Positions 19,879 to 29,335 of a stretch of 64,000 bases of DNA are shown here, in pieces. The translations under genes and the position numbers were made by a program. Source of the stretch: Trichomonas vaginalis G3 (taxonomy: Eukaryota > Parabasalia > Trichomonadida > Trichomonadidae); the NCBI RefSeq assembly GCF_026262505.1, contig NC_067208.1, positions 18,733,962-18,797,961 on the forward strand, given 5' to 3'. Each line of letters starts with the position of its first letter. Within the stretch, counting starts at the first letter, position 1. The notes under the pieces were generated by a model. It was not told the origin of the DNA and did not search any database. It saw nothing but the letters and a program-made list of their open reading frames with translations.

Positions 19879-20343
19879 ATGAGTTCTTCATCAAGCTCTC
19901 GTGAACCTTCACCATCTATGAAACAAACTTTACCAAACGATTATGGAGCACCTATTGAATATTTCTTACGAGCTGCACAATGGCAAAGAGCAGTCTCACC
20001 AAGGTTAGGTGTTCCACCAGCTCCTGTCAAAAATAGCATTTGGTCAAGTCCTTATATAAGATATGGTCTCCCACTAGGTTTGCTAGCTACAGCAGGAGCA
20101 GTTATGATGTTGAAAAGAAACAAAGCAAATGTTGTAAATAATACTGAAGTAGCTGAAGTTAAACAAACTCCACACCTTCGCCAAAACCAACGCAAACCAA
20201 CTTCACAAACAACACCTTCAATGACTCCTGAACCTATGGAAGTACAAACTCCTGTTCAAAAGTCAACTCCTAAACCGACTCCAACATTTAAACCAGAACC
20301 TACTCCTCAAATAAATCGTAAAACTCCTGCGTTTCCTTACTGA
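19879..20343 (+). CDS. 154-aa single-pass membrane, Pro/Thr-rich protein (Polinton 1)
   Basis: An open gene with leader TTTATTTTTAAAGCTTATAA. It starts with a Ser run (MSSSSSSREPSPS). A hydrophobic segment YGLPLGLLATAGAVMML, flanked by KRNK, spans about residues 66-84 and could cross a membrane. The rest is Pro/Thr/Lys-rich and disordered (TPKPTPTFKPEPTP). Directly downstream of the capsid gene; a capsid-associated or membrane-active protein is plausible. No family recognised. Confidence 0.55.
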   Translation: MSSSSSSREPSPSMKQTLPNDYGAPIEYFLRAAQWQRAVSPRLGVPPAPVKNSIWSSPYIRYGLPLGLLATAGAVMMLKRNKANVVNNTEVAEVKQTPHLRQNQRKPTSQTTPSMTPEPMEVQTPVQKSTPKPTPTFKPEPTPQINRKTPAFPY

Positions 20344-20388
20344 AAAAATAACGTTATTTTTATTTTATTAAAATTTTTATTTGAGAAA

Positions 20389-20625
20389 TTGACGACTAAA
20401 GTCACTGAAGCAATGAAACAAAAGTTCTTGGTAGAATACATTAAATCAGGAACTATTCCAGAAGGTTTTTACATTCATACTATGAAGGATGGTAGAGTTC
20501 AGTTTAGAAAGATAAAGCAACCATTAGATAAAGAAGGAATTTTGAGAAAGATTAAACTTCATGAGGACAACATTGCTGAACTTAAGAAGAAGTTAGAAGA
20601 GTTGGAGAAAGGAAGAGAGTTATAA
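20389..20625 (+). CDS. ~78-aa small helical protein with DGR..RK motif (Polinton 1)
   Basis: A short coding region with an AT-rich leader AAAATTTTTATTTGAGAAAT. The exact start codon is uncertain. It contains MKQKFLVEYIKSGTIPEG, then FYIHTMKDGRVQFRKIK, and ends with a leucine/lysine coiled coil (NIAELKKKLEELEKG). The first half resembles the DGK..RK proteins at 17817 and 32326. Its last codons lie inside the 77-bp inverted repeat, whose other arm forms the end of the gene at 203-728. Confidence 0.45.
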   Translation: MTTKVTEAMKQKFLVEYIKSGTIPEGFYIHTMKDGRVQFRKIKQPLDKEGILRKIKLHEDNIAELKKKLEELEKGREL

Positions 20626-20687
20626 AGCAATGAATTCAACAGGGTAGAAAAGAGGTTAGAAATGAGGTTAGATCTAACCTTCTACCC
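20611..20687 (-). repeat. 77-bp inverted repeat, right arm
   Basis: Exact reverse complement by eye of 149-225. Its outer 46 bases (20642-20687) are a palindromic AGATCT repeat copy. One arm encodes the end of the gene at 20389, the other the end of the minus-strand gene at 203. Confidence 0.85.
20642..20687. repeat. Palindromic AGATCT repeat, copy 5
   Basis: GGGTAGAAAAGAGGTTAGAA, then ATGAGGTTAGATCTAACC and TTCTACCC. Inverted relative to the copy at 149. Confidence 0.85.
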
Positions 20688-20777
20688 TAAGTTTATTTTT
20701 GTGCTATGTTTTCATACGTGTGAGGGTGGTGATATCATTTATTTTTATATAAATGTGGGAACAAAAATATAACATAT

Positions 20778-21212
20778 CTACTCGGCAGGAATGAGACCCT
20801 TACTGACTATGTATTCGTTTAATGCTTGATGAAAACAATGGTACATATTATCGTATGGGTATACACAACGTCTGTTTCCATCGTCGTCGTATATGTAGAG
20901 CTCAAATCCAGTCCAACCTTCTTTTGTACAATATGTAGCTTTATTTAAGTATGCATTTATGTAGATAAGGCAATTTTCTTCATCGCTCCAGAAATAATTT
21001 TTGTTCTTTGTTGAAATAGTTTTCGTTCCTCTGCGACCATAAGGAATGTATGCAATGAACTTTGCGTCATATGGGATTGTAATATATTCAGGGTTTCTTT
21101 CATCGTCAATGGGTCTGTCTTTGTTAAAATGCATGTTTCTCAGTTTTACTTGAGTTTTGAATAGTTCACGGAAACGTTCTGGGAAAGAGTCATAGTAAAT
21201 GTAGTCAGACAT
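20778..21212 (-). CDS. Unknown 144-aa Tyr/Asp-rich protein (Polinton 1)
   Basis: An open gene starting MSDYIYYDSFPERFRELF with leader CTTTTTTATTTCATTACAAA. It is a compact alpha/beta protein rich in Tyr, Asp and Asn (FELYIYDDDGNRRCVYPYDN). No motif is recognised. It lies between the 77-bp inverted repeat and direct repeat A, so it is outside the inverted-repeat core but has the leader style of the element's genes. That argues that the element continues to about 21300 or beyond. Confidence 0.55.
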   Translation of the reverse strand: MSDYIYYDSFPERFRELFKTQVKLRNMHFNKDRPIDDERNPEYITIPYDAKFIAYIPYGRRGTKTISTKNKNYFWSDEENCLIYINAYLNKATYCTKEGWTGFELYIYDDDGNRRCVYPYDNMYHCFHQALNEYIVSKGLIPAE

Positions 21213-21312
21213 GTCTTTGTAATGAAATAAAAAAGTTGGAAAATAAATAAAATAAGGTTATTTTTTATTTAGTGAGGACGGTAGTGAATTCGTTAGTGAA
21301 GTCGTTTATGTG

Positions 21313-21459
21313 TCAGATGGTTTTGTAAATATTTAAGGTTAAGTTGGCGTTATGGTTGTGTTGTAAAATATATGTTAACGGTTTTGTAAAGTGTCAAATT
21401 CACATAAGATGAGTACGGTGGAACGCAGTGCCACCGTACTGAAGATAGTCATACTAACT
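21313..21459 (+). repeat. Long direct repeat A, right copy, with perfect hairpin
   Basis: Matches 1-148 in the same orientation and ends CATACTAACT five bases before the ATG of the next gene. Around 21412-21440 the hairpin AGTACGGTGG-AACGCAGTG-CCACCGTACT has a perfect 10-bp stem. The left copy has the same 9-base loop but different stem bases. Confidence 0.75.
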
Positions 21460-21463
21460 ATCA

Positions 21464-22204
21464 ATGGCAAATCCATCAAATTACAAATTCGATAAAACAT
21501 TACTCACCGAGAATTTATTCTCAATCGAACAAAAGGGAATCACGAAAATTAACCGAACCAAATTTCCAAAACAAAGAAGTAATCGTTGTCTTACAAGAAA
21601 AAAGAACATACAAAAGCTTAATGGTGATCTTGGTGAAAAATTTTCGAAAATTACTCGCAAAACAAGCAAAATTGAGAAGGCTCATTCAAATTCAGACCAC
21701 AGCAGTTCAAATTCAGAAGTTGCAGATGAACCTCTCTCAGATGATTCTGATGATGATTTCGAGGTAAAGGCTAAAGGTAAAAAGAGTCCATATCCTATTC
21801 CAGAATTATCAGATGGATCTTTTGAGACACCAATAAGTTCAGAATCCGAGACTTTTGAAAATAAAAAAATTTCAAATGCTCCAAACGAGAAAAGTACTAC
21901 AGACAAATCTGAATCAGACAATGACGAGGAACCTATATCGTCTGAAAGCGACGTTTACAAAGAAGTTGAAGAAGTTCAAAATTTCAAAGAAATTTCCAAC
22001 CCTGCTATGCCCAAAAAGAATAATGTTGATAGCGATGATGACGATAGTTGGATCATACGTCCAAAAAAGGAAATACAGAAGAACAAACTTGAAATTATTG
22101 CTGAAAAATGCGAAAAGAGATTAAACAGAGTGAGAAATTTAAGTCAGGCTTTACCAAAATTTGATGAAGATGATTTGGAAAGTCCTTTGTCGGAAGATGA
22201 CTAA
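21464..22204 (+). CDS. Acidic serine-rich protein of unknown function
   Basis: A 246-aa open gene. The first ~70 residues are basic (RTKFPKQRSNRCLTRKKNIQ). The middle has long runs of Ser/Asp/Glu (EPLSDDSDDDFEVKAKGKK, SSESETFENKK, VDSDDDDSWI) with many casein-kinase-2-like sites. The end is helical then acidic (FDEDDLESPLSEDD). The protein is probably intrinsically disordered and perhaps nuclear; there is no domain to name. The leader lacks the TTTTTAT style of the Polinton genes, and the ATG follows direct repeat A at once. It is probably a host gene, but its promoter region would then be shared with the element's repeat. Confidence 0.55.
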   Translation: MANPSNYKFDKTLLTENLFSIEQKGITKINRTKFPKQRSNRCLTRKKNIQKLNGDLGEKFSKITRKTSKIEKAHSNSDHSSSNSEVADEPLSDDSDDDFEVKAKGKKSPYPIPELSDGSFETPISSESETFENKKISNAPNEKSTTDKSESDNDEEPISSESDVYKEVEEVQNFKEISNPAMPKKNNVDSDDDDSWIIRPKKEIQKNKLEIIAEKCEKRLNRVRNLSQALPKFDEDDLESPLSEDD

Positions 22205-22320
22205 TTTATTATATTATTTTTTTATTTTGGTTGAATTAAAGGTTATTTTTATATTCATTGGATTTTGTATATAATTGTAATTATAGTTTGAATGGAAACA
22301 ATAAAACATTATAGTGATAT

Positions 22321-22544
22321 AAGACATCTTAGAAAAAAAAATTGTAATTTGATTATTTCAATATCATAAACACATTTCTATTGTTATAAAAGTCTTAAGT
22401 GCTTGTGATCAGACAAATCTGTTTTTCAATAAGACATCTTAGAAAAAAAAATGTAATTTGACTATTTCAATATCATAAACACATTTCTATTGTTATAAAA
22501 GTCTTAAGTGCTTGTGATCAGACAAATCTGTTTTTCAATAAGAC
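22321..22544 (+). repeat. 110-bp tandem duplication
   Basis: Two adjoining copies (22321-22430 and 22431-22539) begin AAGACATCTTAGAAAAAAAA and end CTGTTTTTCAAT. They are nearly identical, with one length change in an A run and one substitution by eye. A third copy starts and stops after AAGAC. It lies about 115 bp past the stop of the acidic gene. Confidence 0.85.
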
Positions 22545-23709
22545 AGTCTGATTCAAAACTTTAAATTATATCTCTACCTTATATCAATATCTCTTTTACA
22601 TATAATATTAAAGCAAACAATGCCTTCCCTACTTAATTTTACTATTTTATTTTCAATTAATTTCATATTCTTTTATCTTTCACCTTTCTCAATATTTCTA
22701 AACGCAACTTCACAGTACATTACATTTAACCACCACTTTCTTTTTATCATAAATTTATTTTTTTAATCTTTATCTTTTTTATTTCTTTATTATTTTCTTC
22801 TTCATCTAATATCTTATTTCATCTTTCACCATCTTTTTAATATTACCTATTGTTAACTCTTTATAATAATCTCATTCTGCAATTTTCATAAATACATTTT
22901 CATATAAAATCTTCTCAATTCATTTCAAACACATTCAAAAATAAAATTGTGAAATATTAATATACTATATAAAACCAATATTTTATAATTCATTATTTTT
23001 TTGAATACTTCTCAATTTTTTCTTATTCAATTTTTACTAAATAATTTCTCATTTTCTTTTTATTCTTATTCATTCTACATGCTGTTACTAGTTTACATAT
23101 CATTAGCCGAAAAAATAATCATATAACAATCTTACCACATGTTAAATTTTTGATACATATGATTATTTTGAAATTTAAGAAATCGATTTCAAACATTCTA
23201 ATAATGTCATAATGCAATCAGACAAATCCCAATTATTATAAACACTATAACATCGATTTTGACTTTAATTTTGAAATCGATAAAATATCTAGAAGATAAA
23301 AACTCATATATTTTGAGTGTAAACCTATTCAATTGTATTTTACTAAAGGATATAGATTCATACACGAACTTAAATAAGTGTTCACTACATTAAATTCTCA
23401 TTATTTAAAATCTGATTATTTGGCTTGTTCTTTAAAATCAAGTTTAAAGCCTACCATAGTGTGACAGGTACATTGCTAGAGACTATACTACAAGTTGGGC
23501 TATTTTAATTATAAATTAAAATAATAATTTCCATTCGCATTACACATCCTAAGTCCAAATCAAACTTGACCGATATGTAATGATAGCTAATAATATATAC
23601 TTCAATGCTATATAAATGAATACCCTTAGAAACAAATATAAAGAAAGATATGAATTTTTTAAATTTTCACTTCACCTAAAATCATTCCGATCCGTAAAGT
23701 ATTGAAATC

Positions 23710-23729
23710 TATCCCGATTAATCGGGATA
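23710..23729. repeat. Perfect 20-bp palindrome in spacer
   Basis: TATCCCGATTAATCGGGATA reads the same on both strands and is the only GC-rich patch for several hundred bases. Related CCCGATCAATCCCGAT follows within 50 bp. Confidence 0.6.
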
Positions 23730-26625
23730 AAATTGAATGAGTTGATCCCAATTTCCCGATCAATCCCGATGCCAAAAGATAAGTCAATACTCATAGACAC
23801 TTTGTATATGTTGATGCATCTTGTACAAAATAAGTAAATTTTGATCAGAAATACAAAAATTAAAATAAGTACGATCTTACTGCAATCTGGATGAAAGTAT
23901 TACTTTGAATCCATCCAAAGTTGGCTCCATGCAAATTGATCTGCCGTCCTTTAGACTACTTTAATTATCTTTCTAGGAATAAACATATTTTTATTTTGCA
24001 AGTTTAAAATTAAGAATTTTTTGCTTTAAATAGTATTCCTAATCATACTATTGCTAATCAAGCTTTTATAATTCAAAGATACATATAATAACATATCAAG
24101 AAGATGATTTTTTCATTTGCGCACAAAATATTGATTGATATGTAATTATTAACCAATTACTCAACACTTTAGTTTTCCAAATTTTTTCCTCAAACGAGTT
24201 TTATATGAGAAAAATTGCATTTCTTTCCTTCATTTTGATTTTTTTAAATTTTTTTTGGAAATTTTGCATCAATAAAAAAGCAGAATATGTGTTAAAACGC
24301 TTTTGGTTATCTTATTAATTACTGAACTATTTAACGACTCTGTAAAAAAATATAAATTTACTAATATCATCCCCAAAATATATTGACTATCATAACAACT
24401 GTATATACAGTAACACAGACTAGGCATATGCAAGTAAAAAATCATTCAAAAAGAGAATTTTATAGATTTTACCAATATTTATGAGTTCATTTTTGGGAAA
24501 ATTAACTTTGTACTAATAACACTGACGAAAAATCAGATTTTAATCATGATTGTTAGTATGAATTTTGAATACTAATCGTAATTTTAGTATTTTTTTAAGC
24601 AAGCGCAAATTTGCTATCCCCGTATCGGCATTTAGCTAATAAAATCATATCCTTTCGATAATTATATCTTGTCGTCCTTTTTCATGAGACGTGTAAAGCT
24701 TACGAAGTAATGTCGAAAGAAATAAGTTTGATGAGAAGGGTTTTCATACTAGCAAAGTGAGTTAATGATTTTACAATACTATGAATAGTAAAATTGTTTT
24801 GTAAATACAATATGCAGTAAAGATCACAAAACCTTGTAAAGTAACTCCAAGAACGATGGTATTATCAATATGGCTATTTATATGTGAATCCAACTTCGGT
24901 TGATAGTTGGTAAAATATTTGTCTGGAATAAGTGGTAAGATCCTCTTTAAGTGATATCGAAAATATAATAAATATTCCGAATAACATTCAATATTTGTGA
25001 TAACACATAGAAAAAATTGAGAGGGGTGAAATTTTTGGAAATAACCTTAATTTTTTGCTTCTTATTCATATTTTCCACACATTGTTAGCAGGTTAGAAAT
25101 ACATATATAAGTATATATATGTTTTTTTTAATTTTATATGAGTGGATCACTGGCTTTACAGTTATTTTCAAATATATGCATTGGCTGATTACCCAATTAG
25201 TTACTAATATCTCTGCAATGCTTGTACTGTCAATTAATTTTTATATCACGTTATAAAGAGCCATTAATATTTTGTCATCAATAGTTTATATGATATTAAT
25301 CATTTTCATCGAAAGCATAGCCGAATCTACTAATTCTCCTCTCAACTCTAGTGAAAGTATCACATCTAAAATTAATTTCACGTTGAAAACAATTCTATTT
25401 TTAATTGGTACGTGTTTTTTTTTCATTCCTAATACACTATTTCATCCAATGTCTACATAAAGCATCCCTAAATTTACAATTACCCCGTTTACAAAAAAAT
25501 ATTGTGTAATAAAAATATTTATGTCCCCTATGTTTTACTGTAGTACAATACTTACATTTCTTTTGCATACATATTATTTTATAGAGTTGCAAGCGCCAAT
25601 TTTAAAAATTAAAATTAATTTTTTTTTATTTATTGATTTTTCTAGCAAAATATATTATAAAATATATACAAATTCAATGATTCTATATATAATCATATTC
25701 GAAGACCGAAACAATAAAAAGAAAAAAATTTATCATTGACAGAAAAAATCGAACCCATACCCCTGAATAAGTATTTCATGTTATTGAATGGCCTGAATAA
25801 TCATATTTTAATGCTCTCTTTAGTTGTAAATATCTAGTTACACTTTGTAGAAGTTAACTTTTTATTATTATTTGATTTTGAGCCTTATGTTGGCTTCATA
25901 TGCGAATTCATGTAGAAATATGATCATTATACAGAATAAAGTCATAATTTCTATCTTAGCATAAGTATTTACATATATGTTATAGCATATTTTATTTGAT
26001 TCCTGCATTTAATTTGGATAACGATATCCAATTTAAAAAACTGTAGTTAATTTTTACTTCAAACTGCTGTCATATGTAATCAATTCCGCCGAGTGATCTG
26101 CTATGAGAATGTCATGAAAAAAGGACTGGAAAAAATAAAAGATATTGAAACTAACTCGAATTTTTTTAATTGATAATGCATCTACGAAGAGTGTTAATAT
26201 CATTTATTATATTATAATCGAAAAATTCGTTTTTGAAAATCTTTGAATTTATGAGAAGTTCTACAATGGTGCTTTCAAACCTGGAAGGCTTAATAGAAAG
26301 TTCTTATAGTTTTGTTACATCTTGCCAATAAACTTCCGCTGGTTTCCTTAAAGGTACCTTGCAAAAGTAGCTATTATGGCATCGGGTAAATAACGTATTT
26401 TTGTGGGTCCACCTTTTCTGAAATATTTTTTGCTACGGGATTTTTGACTCGGAGTTAATATTTAAGGCTTTTCTACTATGGAATGATTTAAGTAGATGCA
26501 TGACAATAATATGATAATACTTTGATAACTTAAAACTGTGATATGAACCGATTTCAAGCACAAAAAATGTGGTTAGAAATAATCGGAAGAGAATAAAATT
26601 ATAAATAAAAATGAAGATTTAAATT

Positions 26626-26741
26626 AAAAAAAAAGGTAGTGGGGCTTCCAGGCGCGTTGCGCCCTCTAGCCCTGAAGATGTTTAGTATAAATGAAGTTTA
26701 TATTCGGAGGGCTTCCAGGCGCGTTGCGCCCTCTAGCCCAT
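26626..26741 (+). repeat. Left terminal inverted repeat of Polinton 2, with internal duplication
   Basis: The end motif GGGCTTCCAGGCGCGTTGCG continuing CCCTCTAGCCC occurs twice in a row here (about 26643-26676 and 26708-26741). It occurs once, inverted, at the right end. It contains the hairpin GGCGC-GTT-GCGCC. Inside the second copy, CATAAGAAATTT also resembles the right end. Confidence 0.85.
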
Positions 26742-26895
26742 AAGAAATTTTGCCCAAGACCCAAGAGGAGGACCGAACCCCAGCCGACCAGCCGGTGACA
26801 CTTTTTGTGTCGCTTTTCATAAATTATATATGTTTTCATGTTTTGTCACTTTTCTGTCACTTTTCGGGTAAAAACATTTTTATTATTATATATAA

Positions 26896-27827
26896 ATGAA
26901 TTTTACAAAACCGCCGTTACCGTTCTTTGGAAATAAGAGTAGATGTAAAGATATTATATTGAGACAACTTAAGAAACTACCGAATGGTCTAACATTTGTA
27001 GATTTGTTCGGTGGAAGTTTCTATATATCCCATTTATGTCATACAATATTCCCAGACTCAAAGATTATATGCAATGACTTCGACAACTATATGGACCGTC
27101 TCAAACATATTCCAGACACAAACAATATATTGAAAGAGTTAAAAGAAAGATACCTATAGGTAAGATGGAACGTATACCATTAGATAAGAAAAATATTGTG
27201 AGAGAGGTTTTTGAAAAAAGCAGAATATATAGACTGGAATAGTATATCTGCTAGACTATTATATAGTGGTGCTATAAGAGTTCATGACATTGAAACACTT
27301 ATGTCAAAAGTTTTATATCTTAACTATACAAATGTTTTCAAAGAGGACATAGAAAAATATATTGAGGGTATAGAGTTTGTGAGATGTCATTGGACAGAGT
27401 TGTATGAAAAATATAAAGACAAGGAAAATGTTTTCTTTATAGTGGCCCGCCGTTCTATAACACATGGGATTTTCAATACCAAGTAGACTGGACTTTGAGA
27501 GACTCTTTAGAAACTTTAGACGTTTTACATAACCATCCATGCTTTTACTTTACATCCGATAAAAGTGGTTTGGAAACCGTTATGAGATGGTTAGAGGACA
27601 TACATGACTATGAGTTTAGATATGACAAGATAGAATATGAGAGAGGTCCTATAAACCGGAGAAAGTGTCACAAAAAGAAAATTTTATTAGTAAGTAAATG
27701 TGGTTTGAAATCGGATTGTTTTTTAGGTTTTTTCCATTGTGTTATTTATTTATTTGACGTGGCAGAAAAGTACAGAGAATATGAAGATGAACCAATGCCT
27801 GCAAATGTTCAGTATATGTACTCGTAA
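26896..27827 (+). pseudogene. DNA N6-adenine methyltransferase, Dam/D12 type (Polinton 2)
   Basis: The first part carries PLPFFGNKSRCKDIILRQL and FVDLFGGSFYISHLC. These are the AdoMet-binding motifs of D12-class (Dam-like) adenine methyltransferases, which methylate A in short DNA sites. Later segments resemble the target-recognition and C-terminal parts of the family (CFYFTSDKSGLETVMRWL). T. vaginalis is known to carry abundant 6mA and element-linked adenine methyltransferases, so a role in marking or protecting element DNA is plausible. It is the first gene inside the left end, with leader ACATTTTTATTATTATATAT. Element 1 has no counterpart. Broken. Confidence 0.8.
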
Positions 27828-27849
27828 GAGATATTTTATCTAATATTAA

Positions 27850-28212
27850 ATGGACGCACAGAACTTAGCGAATGCACAGCAACCTGGACAACCAAACCCA
27901 GAGAATATTCCAAATGAAGTTAGAATACAAACTGCAATGGCAAACTATGGTCAAGTGCCAACAGATGTACAAATGCAAACTGCCATGTCAAATGACGCTG
28001 CGTTAGGTTTGCCACCATGGTATGCAAATATGAAATGGAAAGAGTTTTATACAAACCCTGAAGTGGGATATAAACAACTTTATGCAATGACGCGAACACA
28101 GAAGTTGACCCAGAATATGTTTTTCTACCAGAGGAGAAACAGAATGTATGAGCTCCAGTTAAAGAATGCTATGGAACTCAACAGGAAACGTAAGAGACTA
28201 GGCGGACATTAG
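27850..28212 (+). CDS. Unknown 120-aa Gln/Asn-rich protein (Polinton 2)
   Basis: An open gene with leader GATATTTTATCTAATATTAA. The N-terminal half is disordered, with two near-repeats (NEVRIQTAMANYGQVPTDVQ then MQTAMSNDA). The C-terminal half is helical and basic (YKQLYAMTRTQKLTQNMFFY, ending NRKRKRLGGH). No family recognised. It precedes a small amphipathic protein gene on the same strand, so a capsid-associated role is possible. Confidence 0.55.
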   Translation: MDAQNLANAQQPGQPNPENIPNEVRIQTAMANYGQVPTDVQMQTAMSNDAALGLPPWYANMKWKEFYTNPEVGYKQLYAMTRTQKLTQNMFFYQRRNRMYELQLKNAMELNRKRKRLGGH

Positions 28213-28229
28213 ATTTTTACACGTAGTAA

Positions 28230-28470
28230 ATGGGTTTCTTCAGTAAGATAGGAACCTTCTTCAAGAGTTGGAAGAGGTATATGGAATGGCGTCAAAACCG
28301 TAGGAAGAGGAGTATGGAACGGTGTCAAAAATATTGGTAAAAGAGTAGGTCAGTTCGTTGGTATTATACCTAAAGACCCTGAACCAGAAGAGCAAGCTCC
28401 TGTTATACAACAGCCTGAACCTGCACCACAGTCTATTGGCAACCAAATCCAAACACCTCAACCGTATTAA
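28230..28470 (+). pseudogene. Small amphipathic protein-VI-like protein (Polinton 2)
   Basis: The N-terminus MGFFSKIGTFFKSWKR and a following Gly/Trp/Val repeat pattern (GVW.GV..IGKRVGQFVG) are strongly amphipathic. The end is Pro/Gln/Glu-rich. In adenoviruses, membrane-lytic protein VI has similar N-terminal helices; the comparison is by style only. Leader GATTTTTACACGTAGTAA. Another gene of this type is at 31575 and a third, in element 1, at 203-728. Broken. Confidence 0.45.
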
Positions 28471-28511
28471 AAAATTATATTTTTATCGTTCGATAGTAGT
28501 TGTATATGAAA

Positions 28512-29317
28512 CTAAGCTCTATGTAAAACGCATGGTATAATGGAATTATTCTTTTTCTTCCATCTGTAGTAAACCATACTTGAAAGTCTGAAATACTTCC
28601 ACTTGGTGGTTCGTATAACTTTGTAGGTTTTTCGTAAAAGTCTTTGCCAGCATAAGAAGAGTTTGGGCGCCAGAAAATGAAGCATGAACAATAATAGCAT
28701 CTGGGTCGAAAATATTTTCATATGTTCATTAGGGTTTTCGACTTCATAATAGTCCGGGTGTACTGGATATGCTGCAGGCTGATTTAACATTCCTCATAAA
28801 TTCTATACCATGCCAAGTTGTTATATTTTGTAGAAATATAAACGTTTTCTCCAAGGTCTTCTATTTTATTGATTTTAACAGTTGCATTTTTCCTGTCATA
28901 AATAATATCGAGATGGTATTCTCCTTCGTCAATGTTTACTGGTTTGCATATTCAATATAGATATCGTTTATTTTTTCTTGAAAAGCTTGAAGAGTTGTTT
29001 CTAAGTTTATAAGCAAACTAACTTGTAAAAGTTTTCCCTGTTCAAATTTCTCATACATACGTTTTTCTTTGTTATAGTATCGAACTTCAAAACCGACCGT
29101 AAATGGGAAACCATGTATGGCTTCTGAAATGAACTTCATTCTACGAAAGCCAATAGCTTTTGTGACGGATGGGTTCTTAACCATCTAATGGGTAGTCAAA
29201 ACGATAGCCTTCATGCTTTACGGTATCTGTCTCAAACTTTTGACCGACATTAGTAAAAAGTTCATCTAATGGTTTAGTTGTAGCAACTCTTGAATTTTCT
29301 TTTTCTATTGGAAGCAT
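28512..29317 (-). pseudogene. Minor-capsid-like protein, paralogue of 35243-36103 (Polinton 2)
   Basis: Open pieces contain TKAIGFRRMKFISEAIHGFP and, further on, VSLLINLETTLQAFQEKIND. These match AKAIGFRRVLFSNRTNAF and SLEKTLDDFQTQMNK in the intact gene 35243-36103, and the starts are similar too (MLPIEKENSRVATTKPLDEL against MLQVEKQRTKVADTKPLDYI). So element 2 has two diverged copies of this family. Starts at 29317, only 18 bp from the divergent fibre-like gene. Broken. Confidence 0.6.
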
Positions 29318-29335
29318 ATTTTATCTATAATAAAA
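29318..29335. promoter_or_regulatory. 18-bp bidirectional promoter region
   Basis: ATTTTATCTATAATAAAA separates divergent start codons at 29317 (minus) and 29336 (plus). It is nearly symmetric, with TTTTAT facing one way and ATAAAA the other. Confidence 0.6.

Larger units (their letters stand above)
1..21459. mobile_element. Maverick/Polinton element 1 (decayed; ends uncertain)
   Basis: This is a large virus-like DNA transposon of the Polinton/Maverick family. The family is recognised by a combination visible here: FtsK/HerA-type packaging ATPase (1823-2710), retroviral-type integrase (7816-8900), protein-primed family B DNA polymerase (12784-16552), double-jelly-roll capsid protein (18276-19801) and several minor-capsid-like genes. 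It is broken, with very roughly twenty interruptions by eye, mostly in the long genes. Many small genes remain open, so decay looks moderate, not ancient. The ends are not certain. A ~147-bp direct repeat lies at both extremes (1-148 and 21313-21459), and a 77-bp perfect inverted repeat lies just inside (149-225 and 20611-20687). The left end may lie outside the window. Its sequence and gene order differ strongly from element 2 except in the KilA-N block. Confidence 0.85.
22205..26625. other. 4.4-kb gene-poor AT-rich spacer
   Basis: I see no credible gene here. Open stretches are at most about 72 codons and low-complexity. It contains the 110-bp tandem duplication at 22321-22544 and a perfect 20-bp palindrome with core ATCCCGATTAATCGGGAT at 23710-23729, followed by further CCCGAT pieces. 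The rest is homopolymer-rich AT sequence, unusually long for a trichomonad intergenic region. Confidence 0.6.

Noticed and set aside
22205-26625. Short open frames (62-72 codons) at 25272 and 25521
   Set aside because: Low-complexity Ile/Phe/Tyr/Asn strings expected by chance in such AT-rich DNA; no leader or homology pattern.
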